From Hahnella aquatica (GTDB lineage Bacteria > Pseudomonadota > Gammaproteobacteria > Burkholderiales > Burkholderiaceae_A): a DNA stretch of 64,000 bases. Below, one piece after another: positions 9,940-17,693 of the stretch (its first letter is position 1; each line of letters begins with the position of its first letter). Position numbers and translations under genes: made by a program. Below the pieces are notes generated by a model. That model did not search any database. It was not told the origin of the DNA and saw only the letters and a list, made by a program, of their open reading frames with translations. The DNA is taken from assembly GCA_965194505.1 (NCBI GenBank), contig OZ239144.1, positions 930,001 to 994,000 on the forward strand. The letters are read 5' to 3'.

Positions 9940-10241
9940 ACGTTAACTCTGCAGCCATGCTTTGGCTATTGATTGGCCTTGCCTTGGCCAGCCTGCCATT
10001 CCTCACGGAGCGACGCTTTGGTGTCCTGGTGCGTGGGCCCAAGCCATTCTTCTTTCGGCTACTGGAGCTGCTCGTGGGCTATGGGCTCATGCTGCTCATT
10101 GGCTTTGCGCTGGAGGGCGCGGTCGGTCGGGTGCACACACAGACCTGGAACTTCTACGCCATCACCTTTCTGCTCTTCCTGGTGCTGGCGTATCCCTCGT
10201 TTGTCTGGCGGCACCTTCGGCGTCGGCCCAGCGGCTCATGA
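9936..10241 (+). CDS. DUF2818 family small membrane protein
   Basis: A 101-residue protein with three hydrophobic helices (about residues 7-20, 36-57 and 72-90) and basic loops. The ATG at 9936 overlaps the nuoN stop as ATGA, whereas the longer in-frame reading extends into nuoN and is not needed. I recognise it as the DUF2818 family, known directly behind nuoN in betaproteobacteria. Its function is not established. The fixed position suggests a role in complex I assembly or stability, but this is inference from neighbourhood only. Confidence 0.85.
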   Translation: MNVNSAAMLWLLIGLALASLPFLTERRFGVLVRGPKPFFFRLLELLVGYGLMLLIGFALEGAVGRVHTQTWNFYAITFLLFLVLAYPSFVWRHLRRRPSGS

Positions 10242-10852
10242 GCCTGCCGGATCCCCGGCCTCTTCCAATGCCCGGGGAGCCCAGCCCCGGCCTCTCTGAG
10301 GCACGGCAGTCTGGAGACCTCGTCTATGAGGGGGTGCTGCTGAAAATTCATCGCGATGTGGCCACGGCAGCCGACGGCCATGCATGCATTCGGGAGTACA
10401 CGATCCACCAGGGCGCGGCGGCCATCGTTCCCCTCATCGGACCTGGCCGTGTCCTCATGGAGCGCCAATGGCGTTATCCCCTGAACCGCAGTTTTTTGGA
10501 GTTTCCCGCAGGCAAGCTCGATGCTGGCGAGCCCCCGTTACAGGCGGCTCAGCGCGAGCTTCAGGAGGAGACGGGATACCGTGCTGGGCGTTGGGCACCC
10601 CTGGGGCCCATGCACCCCGTCATCTCATACTCCACCGAGGTGATTCATCTCTTTATGGCCACCGATCTGGTGGCTGGTGCCAGCGCGCGTGAGGCAGGCG
10701 AGTGCCTGGAGGTGGTCGAGGTTGGCATTGACGATCTCTTTGCACGCATCCAGGCGGGTGAGGTCACCGACGCCAAAACGCTCTCCGCAGCATTCTGGCT
10801 CTCGCAGATGAGATCGGGTGCATTTGTTCCGCATTGGCAGGACGCGGCCTAG
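10238..10852 (+). CDS. NUDIX hydrolase, ADP-ribose pyrophosphatase type
   Basis: A 204-residue protein. The NUDIX box Gx5Ex7REUxEExGU is perfect at residues 92-114 (starting GKLDAGE and ending RELQEETGY), which binds the catalytic Mg2+ ions. The upstream segment with ERQWRYPLNRSFLEFPAGKL is typical of ADP-ribose pyrophosphatases (NudF-like), so ADP-ribose to AMP plus ribose 5-phosphate is the likely reaction. Its start overlaps the DUF2818 stop (ATGA). The link to the NADH dehydrogenase operon could be clearance of ADP-ribose made from nicotinamide nucleotides; this is inference. Confidence 0.9.
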   Translation: MSLPDPRPLPMPGEPSPGLSEARQSGDLVYEGVLLKIHRDVATAADGHACIREYTIHQGAAAIVPLIGPGRVLMERQWRYPLNRSFLEFPAGKLDAGEPPLQAAQRELQEETGYRAGRWAPLGPMHPVISYSTEVIHLFMATDLVAGASAREAGECLEVVEVGIDDLFARIQAGEVTDAKTLSAAFWLSQMRSGAFVPHWQDAA

Positions 10853-10854
10853 CC

Positions 10855-11382
10855 ATGTTCTCGCAGCTCACGGTCGTGCGGCTGGGCTGGATGTGGATCA
10901 GCGCAGCCGTGGCGCTCTGGATCACCGATGCCATCTTCGACAGCATCTGGTTTGATGGCTTCGCTAGCGTTGCAGTCAGCGCGCTCGTGCTCACCCTGGT
11001 GAACCTCACCTTGAAGCCCTTGCTCATGCTCCTAAGCCTGCCCTTCATTGTGATGAGCCTGGGCCTGGCCATCCCCCTGCTCAATGGCCTGGTGCTTCTG
11101 GTGGTGGCCGAGCTTGTCACGGGCTTTCATATCTCTGGCTATTGGATGGGCGTGGCAGCCGGCCTGGCCGTGTCTTTTGTAACTTTTTTGTTGGCCGTGG
11201 CCACGGGGCAGCGCCTCATGCGTGTTCAGGTGGGGGGCGGCCGAGGCGTGCAGGGCCGACGTGAGCAGCAACGGCCTCCGCCGTCGGGTGGTGCCTCGTC
11301 ATCGGGCAGGCCCTCGGCCCCGCCCGATGATGATGTCATCGATGTGGAGGTGCGTGAGAAGAAGGAGTCGGATCGACCATGA
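10855..11382 (+). CDS. Phage-holin-superfamily-IV-like four-helix membrane protein
   Basis: A 175-residue protein with four hydrophobic segments in the first 120 residues, including LVNLTLKPLLMLLSLPF, the signature of the Mycobacterial-type 4-TMS holin-like family (PF04020). A hydrophilic tail rich in Gly, Arg and Pro ends in acidic residues. The ATG at 10855 begins 2 bases after the NUDIX stop. Despite the family name, nothing here suggests a phage. The real function is unknown. The end overlaps the next gene by four bases. Confidence 0.8.
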   Translation: MFSQLTVVRLGWMWISAAVALWITDAIFDSIWFDGFASVAVSALVLTLVNLTLKPLLMLLSLPFIVMSLGLAIPLLNGLVLLVVAELVTGFHISGYWMGVAAGLAVSFVTFLLAVATGQRLMRVQVGGGRGVQGRREQQRPPPSGGASSSGRPSAPPDDDVIDVEVREKKESDRP

Positions 11383-12500
11383 CCAGCCCAGTACCGGCCT
11401 CGGTGGGCCATGCCCTGCGTGAGCTCGACACGCCTTGCCTCACCCTCGACCTCGATGCCTTTGAGCGCAATGTCGACCGTTTATTTGAATCGCTTCGGGA
11501 CTTCCCAGGCGCGGTTCGTCCGCACGCAAAGAGCCACAAATGCCCCGAGCTGGCCCGCCGATTGGTGGCCAAGGGGGCTGTAGGCATCTGTTGTCAGAAG
11601 GTGAGCGAGGCAGAGGTCTTCGCAGACCACGGCATTGAGGACATTCTGGTGGCCAACGAGTTCGTGGGTGAGGCCAAGCTGCGGCGTTACCTGGGCTTGG
11701 CCCGGCGAGTCCCGCGTCTTGCCTGCTGTGTGGACGACCCGCGCCAGGCGGCGGCCTTATCGACGGCTGCTGTGCAGGCCGGGCTGGTGCTTCAGGTGCT
11801 GGTGGAGGTGGATGTTGGTCAGGGCCGCTGCGGTGTGGCCGATGCGGAGGCTGCGGCTGCCCTGGCCATGACGGTGTCGAGTCTGCCAGGACTGTCCTTC
11901 TCGGGCCTGCAGGGCTACCACGGCGCCGCACAGCACTTTCGTTCGGCTGACGAGCGGGCTGCGGCCATCTCCGCAGCATCGGCCAAGATGGCCCGCATTC
12001 GAGATGCCCTGGCCCAGCAGGGGGTGGTCTGCAAGACGATCACTGGCGCGGGCACGGGCAGTTACTTGTTGGAAGCGGCCTCCGGGGTCTACAACGAACT
12101 GCAGCCAGGCTCGTTTGTATTCATGGACGTCGACTACCGACGCAATCGGCTCGAGGGCAGCTCCATGCCGGCCTTTGAGCAGTCGTTGTTTGTGGCGGCA
12201 ACCGTCATGAGCCAGCCCACTGCCCAGCGGGCCGTGGTCGATGCCGGCCTGAAAGCCTTTAGTGTCGACTCCGGCCTGCCCGAGTTGGTTGGTGTGTCGG
12301 GGGCGCGGTACGTGAAGGCATCCGATGAGCATGGTGTCCTGGAGGTGGATGCGGGTGCAGCAGTGGCGCTCGGGGATGTCGTCCGCATTTCCCCCGGTCA
12401 TTGCGACCCCACCGTGAACCTCTACGACCACCTTGTGGTGCTCCAGGAGGGTTTGGTGAAGGACGTCTGGCCCATCGCGGCCCGAGGATGCCTCGCCTAG
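11379..12500 (+). CDS. D-threonine aldolase-like PLP enzyme (alanine racemase N fold)
   Basis: A 373-residue fold-type III PLP enzyme. The N-terminal TIM barrel has RPHAKSHK with K51 as the likely Schiff-base lysine. The C-terminal beta domain has GHCDPTVNLYD with H341 and D343, the metal-binding His-x-Asp pair of D-threonine aldolase and 3-hydroxy-D-aspartate aldolase. D-serine dehydratase of the same family uses His and Cys. It should cleave or deaminate D-beta-hydroxy amino acids; the substrate cannot be fixed from sequence. It overlaps the previous gene by four bases, so it is the last gene of the run that starts with nuo. Confidence 0.85.
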   Translation: MTSPVPASVGHALRELDTPCLTLDLDAFERNVDRLFESLRDFPGAVRPHAKSHKCPELARRLVAKGAVGICCQKVSEAEVFADHGIEDILVANEFVGEAKLRRYLGLARRVPRLACCVDDPRQAAALSTAAVQAGLVLQVLVEVDVGQGRCGVADAEAAAALAMTVSSLPGLSFSGLQGYHGAAQHFRSADERAAAISAASAKMARIRDALAQQGVVCKTITGAGTGSYLLEAASGVYNELQPGSFVFMDVDYRRNRLEGSSMPAFEQSLFVAATVMSQPTAQRAVVDAGLKAFSVDSGLPELVGVSGARYVKASDEHGVLEVDAGAAVALGDVVRISPGHCDPTVNLYDHLVVLQEGLVKDVWPIAARGCLA

Positions 12501-12505
12501 CCTCT

Positions 12506-12514
12506 TGCTACACT
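12506..12514 (+). promoter_or_regulatory. Probable extended -10 element for tRNA-Ser
   Basis: The bases TGCTACACT lie 9 bases before the tRNA-Ser 5' end, just after the previous gene's stop. The same nine bases stand in front of tRNA-Val at 38,866. They fit an extended -10 (TGN-TACACT). I see no convincing -35. Confidence 0.55.
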
Positions 12515-12523
12515 AAGAGCCGT

Positions 12524-12613
12524 GGAAGCGTGGCAGAGCGGTTGAATGCACCGGTCTTGAAAACCGGCGAAGGGGCGACCCTTCCGTGAGTTCGAATCTC
12601 ACCGCTTCCGCCA
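12524..12613 (+). tRNA. tRNA-Ser (anticodon UGA)
   Basis: A 90-base class II tRNA. The acceptor GGAAGCG (12524-12530) pairs perfectly with CGCTTCC (12603-12609), followed by discriminator G and an encoded CCA. The anticodon stem CCGGT/ACCGG encloses the loop CTTGAAA, giving anticodon TGA at 12558-12560. A long variable arm (GCGAAGGGGCGACCCTTCC region) and the T-loop TTCGAATC are present. It reads UCA and wobble UCN codons. Confidence 0.97.
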
Positions 12614-12705
12614 TTTACGGGTATTCACCAGTTCAATTGCAAAGAGATGTCTCATAGCGTGTTGATACGGTTAACTCCGTAAAAACAACGATCCAAGGGG
12701 ACATC

Positions 12706-13980
12706 ATGAGGAAATCAGGCGTTTCAATTGCTGGGTATATGCTGGCGGCGGCATCCCTGCTAGGTACCGGCACCGCATATGCCTTGTCGGTCAAGGCAGA
12801 AAACTTTCTGCAGACAGAGTCGCCATGGGACATGGCGTTCTTAAAAGACAACACAATGTTCTTCACCGAGAAGTGCAAGGGTTTGTCTGTTCGCCTTCCG
12901 GCCGGTGGTGTCAATCGCCTTTTGGGTGTGGGCGGAAGCAAGGGCTACTCGCAAACGAAGAATGATCTCTTCTGCGATGGCCAGGCAGGGGTCCAGGGGG
13001 TTGCGGTCGACCCAGAATTCGACAAGAACCGTTTTGTTTATCTGTATTCGAGTTCCAAGGGCGCTAACCGCACCTACGGTGGTTACAACAACATCGTGAT
13101 GCGGATGAAGGTCAGTGCCGATCTCAAGTCGGTCTCGGACATCGTTGAGATCATCAATGACATCGGCTACAAGCCCAAGGCATCAAACCATCCCTTTGGC
13201 GGCCCTGGTGCCCACAACGGGGGTCGTCTTCGCTTTAATCCGGGCGATGGCTTTCTCTATGTCACAACCGGTGACAACCACAGTGGTCCAGGCCCACAGA
13301 GCCCCACCGAGATTCGGGGTAAGGTCCTTCGGGTGGATCGGGATGGCAAGCCGGCAGCTGGGAATAATCCACCTGCTGGCTTCGACAAACGCATCTTTGC
13401 TTATGGGTTCCGCAACCCACAGGGCATTGCCTTCCGTCCGGGCACGAATGAGCCTTACATCTCTGAGAATGGCCCGTGGCACAGCGATGAAGTCACCAAG
13501 CTCGCCAACGGTGGCAACGGTGGCTGGGATCCACGTGGCAACGTGAATGGCCGCCCCGAGTGCCCAGACAACTACTGCGGCTACTCGCCCAACCAAATGG
13601 GCGCGATGGAGCCAAAGAAGCGGGCCGAGTTCATGTCCATGACGGACACCAAGGCCTATCCGAAGGCCATGACACCCGCTTGGAACAACAACGGGCTCTC
13701 CCAGGGTATGTGCGGCAGCGTCTTCCTTGTCGGCAAGCAGTGGAAGGAGTGGGAAGGTCGTCTAGCGGTTGGCTATGCTGGTATCGGCATTCACGGCACC
13801 CCGACAGGAAACCGGATCGACATTCTGGACATCTCCAAGGACGGCAAAACGGCCAAGCGTGAGGAAGTTCAGTGGCCGACCTTTGCAGGTCGTTTCCGTC
13901 ATGTCTCGCTCGGGCCTGACGGTGCGCTCTATGTCGCTGACGAGGGCGGTGGCATGATCTACCGTGTAACACCCAACTGA
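12706..13980 (+). CDS. Secreted PQQ-dependent sugar/aldehyde dehydrogenase (glucose/sorbosone dehydrogenase family)
   Basis: A 424-residue protein with an N-terminal signal peptide (about residues 1-26, cleaved near AYA) and a six-bladed beta-propeller of the soluble quinoprotein dehydrogenase family. Family motifs are GAHNGGRLRFNPGDGFLYV with the catalytic His, TTGDNH, and GFRNPQGIAF, where most aldose dehydrogenases have GHRNPQG. It would oxidise a sugar or aldehyde in the periplasm and reduce bound PQQ; the substrate is unknown. Seven or so cysteines, among them ECPDNYC, may form disulfides. The ATG at 12706 has AAGGGG upstream. A terminator follows, then a cytochrome c gene, its likely electron acceptor. 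Confidence 0.88.
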   Translation: MRKSGVSIAGYMLAAASLLGTGTAYALSVKAENFLQTESPWDMAFLKDNTMFFTEKCKGLSVRLPAGGVNRLLGVGGSKGYSQTKNDLFCDGQAGVQGVAVDPEFDKNRFVYLYSSSKGANRTYGGYNNIVMRMKVSADLKSVSDIVEIINDIGYKPKASNHPFGGPGAHNGGRLRFNPGDGFLYVTTGDNHSGPGPQSPTEIRGKVLRVDRDGKPAAGNNPPAGFDKRIFAYGFRNPQGIAFRPGTNEPYISENGPWHSDEVTKLANGGNGGWDPRGNVNGRPECPDNYCGYSPNQMGAMEPKKRAEFMSMTDTKAYPKAMTPAWNNNGLSQGMCGSVFLVGKQWKEWEGRLAVGYAGIGIHGTPTGNRIDILDISKDGKTAKREEVQWPTFAGRFRHVSLGPDGALYVADEGGGMIYRVTPN

Positions 13981-13995
13981 TTGGGTCTGAAGAAG

Positions 13996-14025
13996 AACGC
14001 GCTGCAGCGATGCAGCGCGTTTTTT
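13996..14025 (+). terminator. Rho-independent terminator between the dehydrogenase and cytochrome c genes
   Basis: A perfect 11-base-pair stem, AACGCGCTGCA with TGCAGCGCGTT, encloses the loop GCGA and runs into a T tract. It ends only 13 bases before the cytochrome c ATG, with the ribosome-binding site just after the T tract. It probably lowers cytochrome and receptor expression relative to the dehydrogenase rather than ending the unit completely. Confidence 0.85.
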
Positions 14026-14038
14026 ATGGAGAATAGAA

Positions 14039-14365
14039 ATGCGTAATGTTGCTCTGGCTCTTGCTGTTGGTATGGTTGCGGCAATTCCATCTCATGCCGT
14101 TTATGCAGACACCGAGGAATTGAAGGTGCTGCTCCAGCGAAACAACTGCCTGGCCTGTCATGCCATTGACAAGCGCAAGTACGGCCCGATCCTTCAGGAG
14201 ATCGCCGCCAAGTACGCTGGAAAGCCTTCGGCCGTTCAAGAGTTGGCAGTCAAAATCAAGGCTGGAGGCTCTGGCGTGTGGGGCGCCGACATGATGCCCC
14301 CGCAGCCCCATGTATCGAATGCAGACGCAGAGCGCATGGCCAAGTTGATCATGGCCCTGAAGTAG
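14039..14365 (+). CDS. Periplasmic cytochrome c, class I (c551/c552 type)
   Basis: A 108-residue protein with a signal peptide (about residues 1-23) and a single haem-binding motif C37-L-A-C40-H41. The distal ligand is M85 or M86 in GADMMPPQP, within the VWGADMMPPQP segment typical of the c551/c552 family. It should accept single electrons in the periplasm and pass them to a terminal oxidase. Its place between a PQQ dehydrogenase and a PqqU-like receptor suggests it serves the quinoprotein. The start has GGAG eight bases upstream. Confidence 0.93.
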   Translation: MRNVALALAVGMVAAIPSHAVYADTEELKVLLQRNNCLACHAIDKRKYGPILQEIAAKYAGKPSAVQELAVKIKAGGSGVWGADMMPPQPHVSNADAERMAKLIMALK

Positions 14366-14383
14366 TTGTCCCGGGGCAGTACC

Positions 14384-14395
14384 CCCTTGTAAGGG
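14384..14395. promoter_or_regulatory. Palindrome CCCTTGTAAGGG upstream of the receptor gene
   Basis: A perfect 5+5 inverted repeat with a GT spacer lies about 50 bases before the receptor start, beside a short GGGG-CAGTA-CCCC hairpin at 14373-14385. Either a protein-binding site or a weak RNA hairpin is possible. I found no clear -35/-10 pair here. Confidence 0.3.
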
Positions 14396-14444
14396 CCATC
14401 CAGAGTTCATTTGCCTTACAACCGTTCACTTGGGTTCTGAGACC

Positions 14445-16547
14445 ATGAGAAGAGATGTTTTCCCCCTCACCATTGTTGCAGCTGCAGTGCTTTCTGCTCT
14501 CTCGTCACCCGCCCGAGCAGACACTCTGCTAGACGAGACGGTGGTGACCGCGAGCCGCTCTGAGCAGACAATCTTTGATGCGCCTGGGTCCATCGACTCC
14601 GTGAATCGGGAGCGGATCGAGGCGTCTGGCCCTCAGATCAACATCAGTGAGTCGCTCGGCTTGGTGCCTGGGATCAATGTCGCCAATCGAAATAACTACG
14701 CCCAGGATCTTCAGATCTCGATTCGGGGTTTTGGGTCGCGTGCGCCGTTTGGCGTGCGCGGTGTGCGGCTGATGGTGGATGGCCTTCCCCAGAGCCTGCC
14801 CGATGGCCAGGGCCAGACGTCTCAGTTTGCTGCTTCGTCAACCTCGCGCATCGAGGTGCTTCGTGGCCCACTGGCAGCGCTTTACGGCAACGCCAGCGGC
14901 GGTGTTATTCAGGCGTTCACGCGAGATCCATCCGAGAAACCCGAACTCACGGTGACGGGCTATGCCGGTTCAGATGAACTTTACCGATCGTCTATTCAGT
15001 ATTCAGAGACCCGTGGTGACTATGGGCTGGTTTTTGACTACGGGGCGTTGTCCTCAGAGGGATTCAGACAATACAGCGCAGCCGAGCGGCACCACATCAA
15101 CACCAAGCTCGTGAAGAAGGGCGAGGGCTCCAAGACCACCTTCATTCTGAATGCATTGGACCAGAAGAAGTCGGAAGATCCGGGAAGTCGTGATCAGAGC
15201 AGCTTTCGAAGTGCACCTTACGCGGCTTATTCAGCCAACGTCAGCAATAGAGCGGGCAAGAACTTCGTTCAGACAATCGCTGGTTTTGTCCACGAGGTGG
15301 GAACTCAAGGAAGTGGGTTGACTTCGGTTCGAGCCTATCTTGCAACTCGAGATCTTGACAACCCTGGAAGCGGTACCACGTATCTCTTAATCAATAGGAT
15401 TCAAGGAGGGCTTGGCGCAGATCACCAGCAACCAGTGGCTGCTCTCGGGTTAGATGGTCGGTTGACTTTTGGTGCTGAGCTTGACCAGGTGACCGACGAT
15501 CGAAAGCAGAGAACGAATACTGTTGGTGTGGCTACGGGGGACCTAAGTCGCAATGAAGATAACTTGGCAACTAATTTCGGGATTTTCGCGAGAGGCGACT
15601 GGTTCTTGAGCGACGCAAATACAGTCACTACGGGCGTAAGACTCACGCAGGTCAAGCTGCAGGTAAAGGATTATTTCCCTACCGGCGTTATCGGATCAGG
15701 AAGCCGAACCTACACCGGAGTCAGTCCAGTCATCGGACTTGTGCGACACCTGAGCCCTGTGCAGAACCTCTATATAAATTTCGGCCAGTCCTTCGAGACG
15801 CCGACACTGAACGAGGTACTCTACACACCAATCACTTGCAATCCCCCTACCCCTACCACATGCACTGAGAATAAGTTCTATGGCCTGGATCCTGCGAGCT
15901 CACGACAACTTGAGGCGGGTTGGAAGTTTCGGCGCTCTCAGAGCGGTTTTCTGACAGCCAGCGTTTTTCTTACTCGTACAAAGAATGACATCGTCCCTGA
16001 GTTCCTCAGCTCATTTGCGGCTTCGTGGCAGAACGTCAATACGGAGCGCAAGGGCTTAGAGCTCGGGGGGCAGTGGCGCTGGAGCAGGAACTTCTCCTCG
16101 GCTGTGGGCTTCACCTTGATTGACGCCACGTATAGACAGAATGACGAAATCCGGACTTCGTCCGATCCAACCGTCATACGCAAGGGTAATAAGCTCCCCA
16201 ACACTCCAAGCGATCGCACCCGGATTGAGCTTCGCTATCGGAGCACGGAGATGGCCAAGAAGAATGTTCCTGTATTTCAGTCGACCCTGGAGTTGATCTC
16301 GGTCGGCGAGGTCTATGTCCGCTCGGACAATACCGAGAAGACCTCCCGATACAACCTGGCTAACTTGAGTCTGAGTGCGAACAAGCCGCTGGGCCATGGA
16401 TTCGTGACAGGCTACCTTCGAGTCGACAATCTGACCGACAAACTCTATGCCGCTTCCACTATTGGAGACCAGGAGGCTGGACGGTACTACGAGCCCGGCG
16501 CACCCCGCAATTGGCTGTTGGGTGTGAAATACTCCGTGGCGCTCTAG
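14445..16547 (+). CDS. TonB-dependent receptor resembling the PQQ importer PqqU/YncD
   Basis: A 700-residue outer-membrane receptor with signal peptide (1-25), TonB box ETVVTAS near residue 31, plug domain and 22-strand barrel ending in an aromatic/aliphatic C-terminus (KYSVAL). From memory of E. coli YncD, since shown to import PQQ and renamed PqqU, the plug is strikingly alike: NRNNYAQDLQISIRGFGSR, PDGQGQTSQ, LRGPLAALYGNASGGV, and in the barrel GQSFETPTLNEV and GRYYEPGAPRN. Together with the PQQ dehydrogenase two genes upstream this supports PQQ as ligand. I chose ATG 14445 over a TTG 15 bases upstream. Part of the barrel region is visibly more A/T-rich than its neighbours. Confidence 0.85.
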   Translation: MRRDVFPLTIVAAAVLSALSSPARADTLLDETVVTASRSEQTIFDAPGSIDSVNRERIEASGPQINISESLGLVPGINVANRNNYAQDLQISIRGFGSRAPFGVRGVRLMVDGLPQSLPDGQGQTSQFAASSTSRIEVLRGPLAALYGNASGGVIQAFTRDPSEKPELTVTGYAGSDELYRSSIQYSETRGDYGLVFDYGALSSEGFRQYSAAERHHINTKLVKKGEGSKTTFILNALDQKKSEDPGSRDQSSFRSAPYAAYSANVSNRAGKNFVQTIAGFVHEVGTQGSGLTSVRAYLATRDLDNPGSGTTYLLINRIQGGLGADHQQPVAALGLDGRLTFGAELDQVTDDRKQRTNTVGVATGDLSRNEDNLATNFGIFARGDWFLSDANTVTTGVRLTQVKLQVKDYFPTGVIGSGSRTYTGVSPVIGLVRHLSPVQNLYINFGQSFETPTLNEVLYTPITCNPPTPTTCTENKFYGLDPASSRQLEAGWKFRRSQSGFLTASVFLTRTKNDIVPEFLSSFAASWQNVNTERKGLELGGQWRWSRNFSSAVGFTLIDATYRQNDEIRTSSDPTVIRKGNKLPNTPSDRTRIELRYRSTEMAKKNVPVFQSTLELISVGEVYVRSDNTEKTSRYNLANLSLSANKPLGHGFVTGYLRVDNLTDKLYAASTIGDQEAGRYYEPGAPRNWLLGVKYSVAL

Positions 16548-16580
16548 AACCACTGTTCGTTCACTGCGGCTTGCCCATAA

Positions 16581-16613
16581 AAGAAGGGCGCCTGCACTGC
16601 AGGCGCCCTTCTT
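16581..16613. terminator. Bidirectional terminator between convergent genes
   Basis: A near-perfect 33-base inverted repeat, AAGAAGGGCGCCTGCA with TGCAGGCGCCCTTCTT, lies between the receptor stop and the stop of the opposite-strand exchanger. With flanking A and T runs on both sides it can end transcription in both directions. Confidence 0.88.
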
Positions 16614-16634
16614 GTTTCTACTGCCGATGACTGA

Positions 16635-17630
16635 TCAGCCCATGGTGTAGATGACATACATCAGTGCCACATAGATCACTGGCACAGCGGGTGTCAGCAT
16701 CTTTGCCGTGGTCATCGACGGCGTCTCCGCGCTCTTCATGGCCATGAAACCGATGGTCATCAGGCCGAGTGCACCCACACCCGCCACAAAGTGCGAGGGC
16801 TCCATGGCCCCGAGGATGGTTGTGCCGGCTGGCATGAAGAAGTCGGAGATGGACAGAATAAACACGTTGAAAAAGCAGCTGCCGTAGACGTTGCCCATGG
16901 CCATGCCGTATGACTTGCGCATGGCAGCGGCAAGGGTTACCGAACCCTCCGGGAGGGTGGTGACCATGGAGACCAGCAGCACGCCCACGAACCCTGCACC
17001 GAGGCCGGTGATGGTGGCAATCGCATTGGCACTCTCGGCCAGGAACTTGCCCGCAATGATCACTGCAGTAGAGGCCACGATAAAGCCCACCCAGGCCTTG
17101 GCGGGGCTACCGCGCTCTGCGCTGCCATCAGCCTCTTCTGCTGCGGCGCTGGCCTTGCTGGCGGTGTAGACCTTCTTCATGCCGAAGTAGTACACGAGGA
17201 CAATCACAATGGCGCCCACACTGGTGGGGCCAAGCTTCATATCACCCCAGGCGGCCAGCAGCAGGGCTGTTGCGACAATCACGATGCCGGCTTTCACGAG
17301 AATGTCGGTTTCTTTGCCGTGGCCACCGAACAGGTTGCGGATGCCAAACAGCAGCGCCACGATGGCGATGACGAACACGTTCATCATGTTCGCCCCGAAG
17401 ACGTTGCCCAGGGCAATGCCGGGCGCATTCTCGATCCACACGGACGAGACGTTGATTGTGAGTTCTGGAAGCGACGTTGAGACGGCCACCAGCACGGTTC
17501 CTACCCAGAGTTTTCCCCAGCCGGTTTTCTCGGCCAGTTCATCTCCGTACTTCGCCAAATTCACGCCCGCGATGATCACGCCGATCGCGCAGGCGACAAA
17601 GACGGTGACGGCACCACTTAGAGTATCCAA
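16635..17630 (-). CDS. Sodium/calcium exchanger family membrane protein
   Basis: A 331-residue protein with about ten helices in two inverted halves. The two alpha repeats of the cation/Ca2+ exchanger family are clear: GTVLVAVSTSLPELTINVSS with GNVFGANMMNVF (residues 44-86), and GVLLVSMVTTLPEGSVTLAA with GNVYGSCFFNVFI (217-258). A hydrophilic Ala/Glu-rich loop (155-175) separates the halves. It would exchange Ca2+ or another cation for Na+ or H+. The start is TTG at 17630 behind a strong G-rich Shine-Dalgarno; there is no ATG early in the frame. It lies 63 bases behind the acyl-CoA ligase and may share its transcript. Confidence 0.88.
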   Translation of the reverse strand: MDTLSGAVTVFVACAIGVIIAGVNLAKYGDELAEKTGWGKLWVGTVLVAVSTSLPELTINVSSVWIENAPGIALGNVFGANMMNVFVIAIVALLFGIRNLFGGHGKETDILVKAGIVIVATALLLAAWGDMKLGPTSVGAIVIVLVYYFGMKKVYTASKASAAAEEADGSAERGSPAKAWVGFIVASTAVIIAGKFLAESANAIATITGLGAGFVGVLLVSMVTTLPEGSVTLAAAMRKSYGMAMGNVYGSCFFNVFILSISDFFMPAGTTILGAMEPSHFVAGVGALGLMTIGFMAMKSAETPSMTTAKMLTPAVPVIYVALMYVIYTMG

Positions 17631-17693
17631 GATATTCCCCCCCCAATGTATGAATGAGTGCGGCGAGGTTACCGCTTTATGGGGCTTGTTGCT

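Noticed and set aside
10855..11382. Prophage remnant because of the holin-like family name
   Set aside because: No phage gene is nearby and the gene is part of the nuo-linked overlapping run.
12633..12941. Minus-strand ORF of 102 codons in front of the PQQ dehydrogenase
   Set aside because: It lies antisense to the signal peptide region, has no ribosome site and no recognisable domain.
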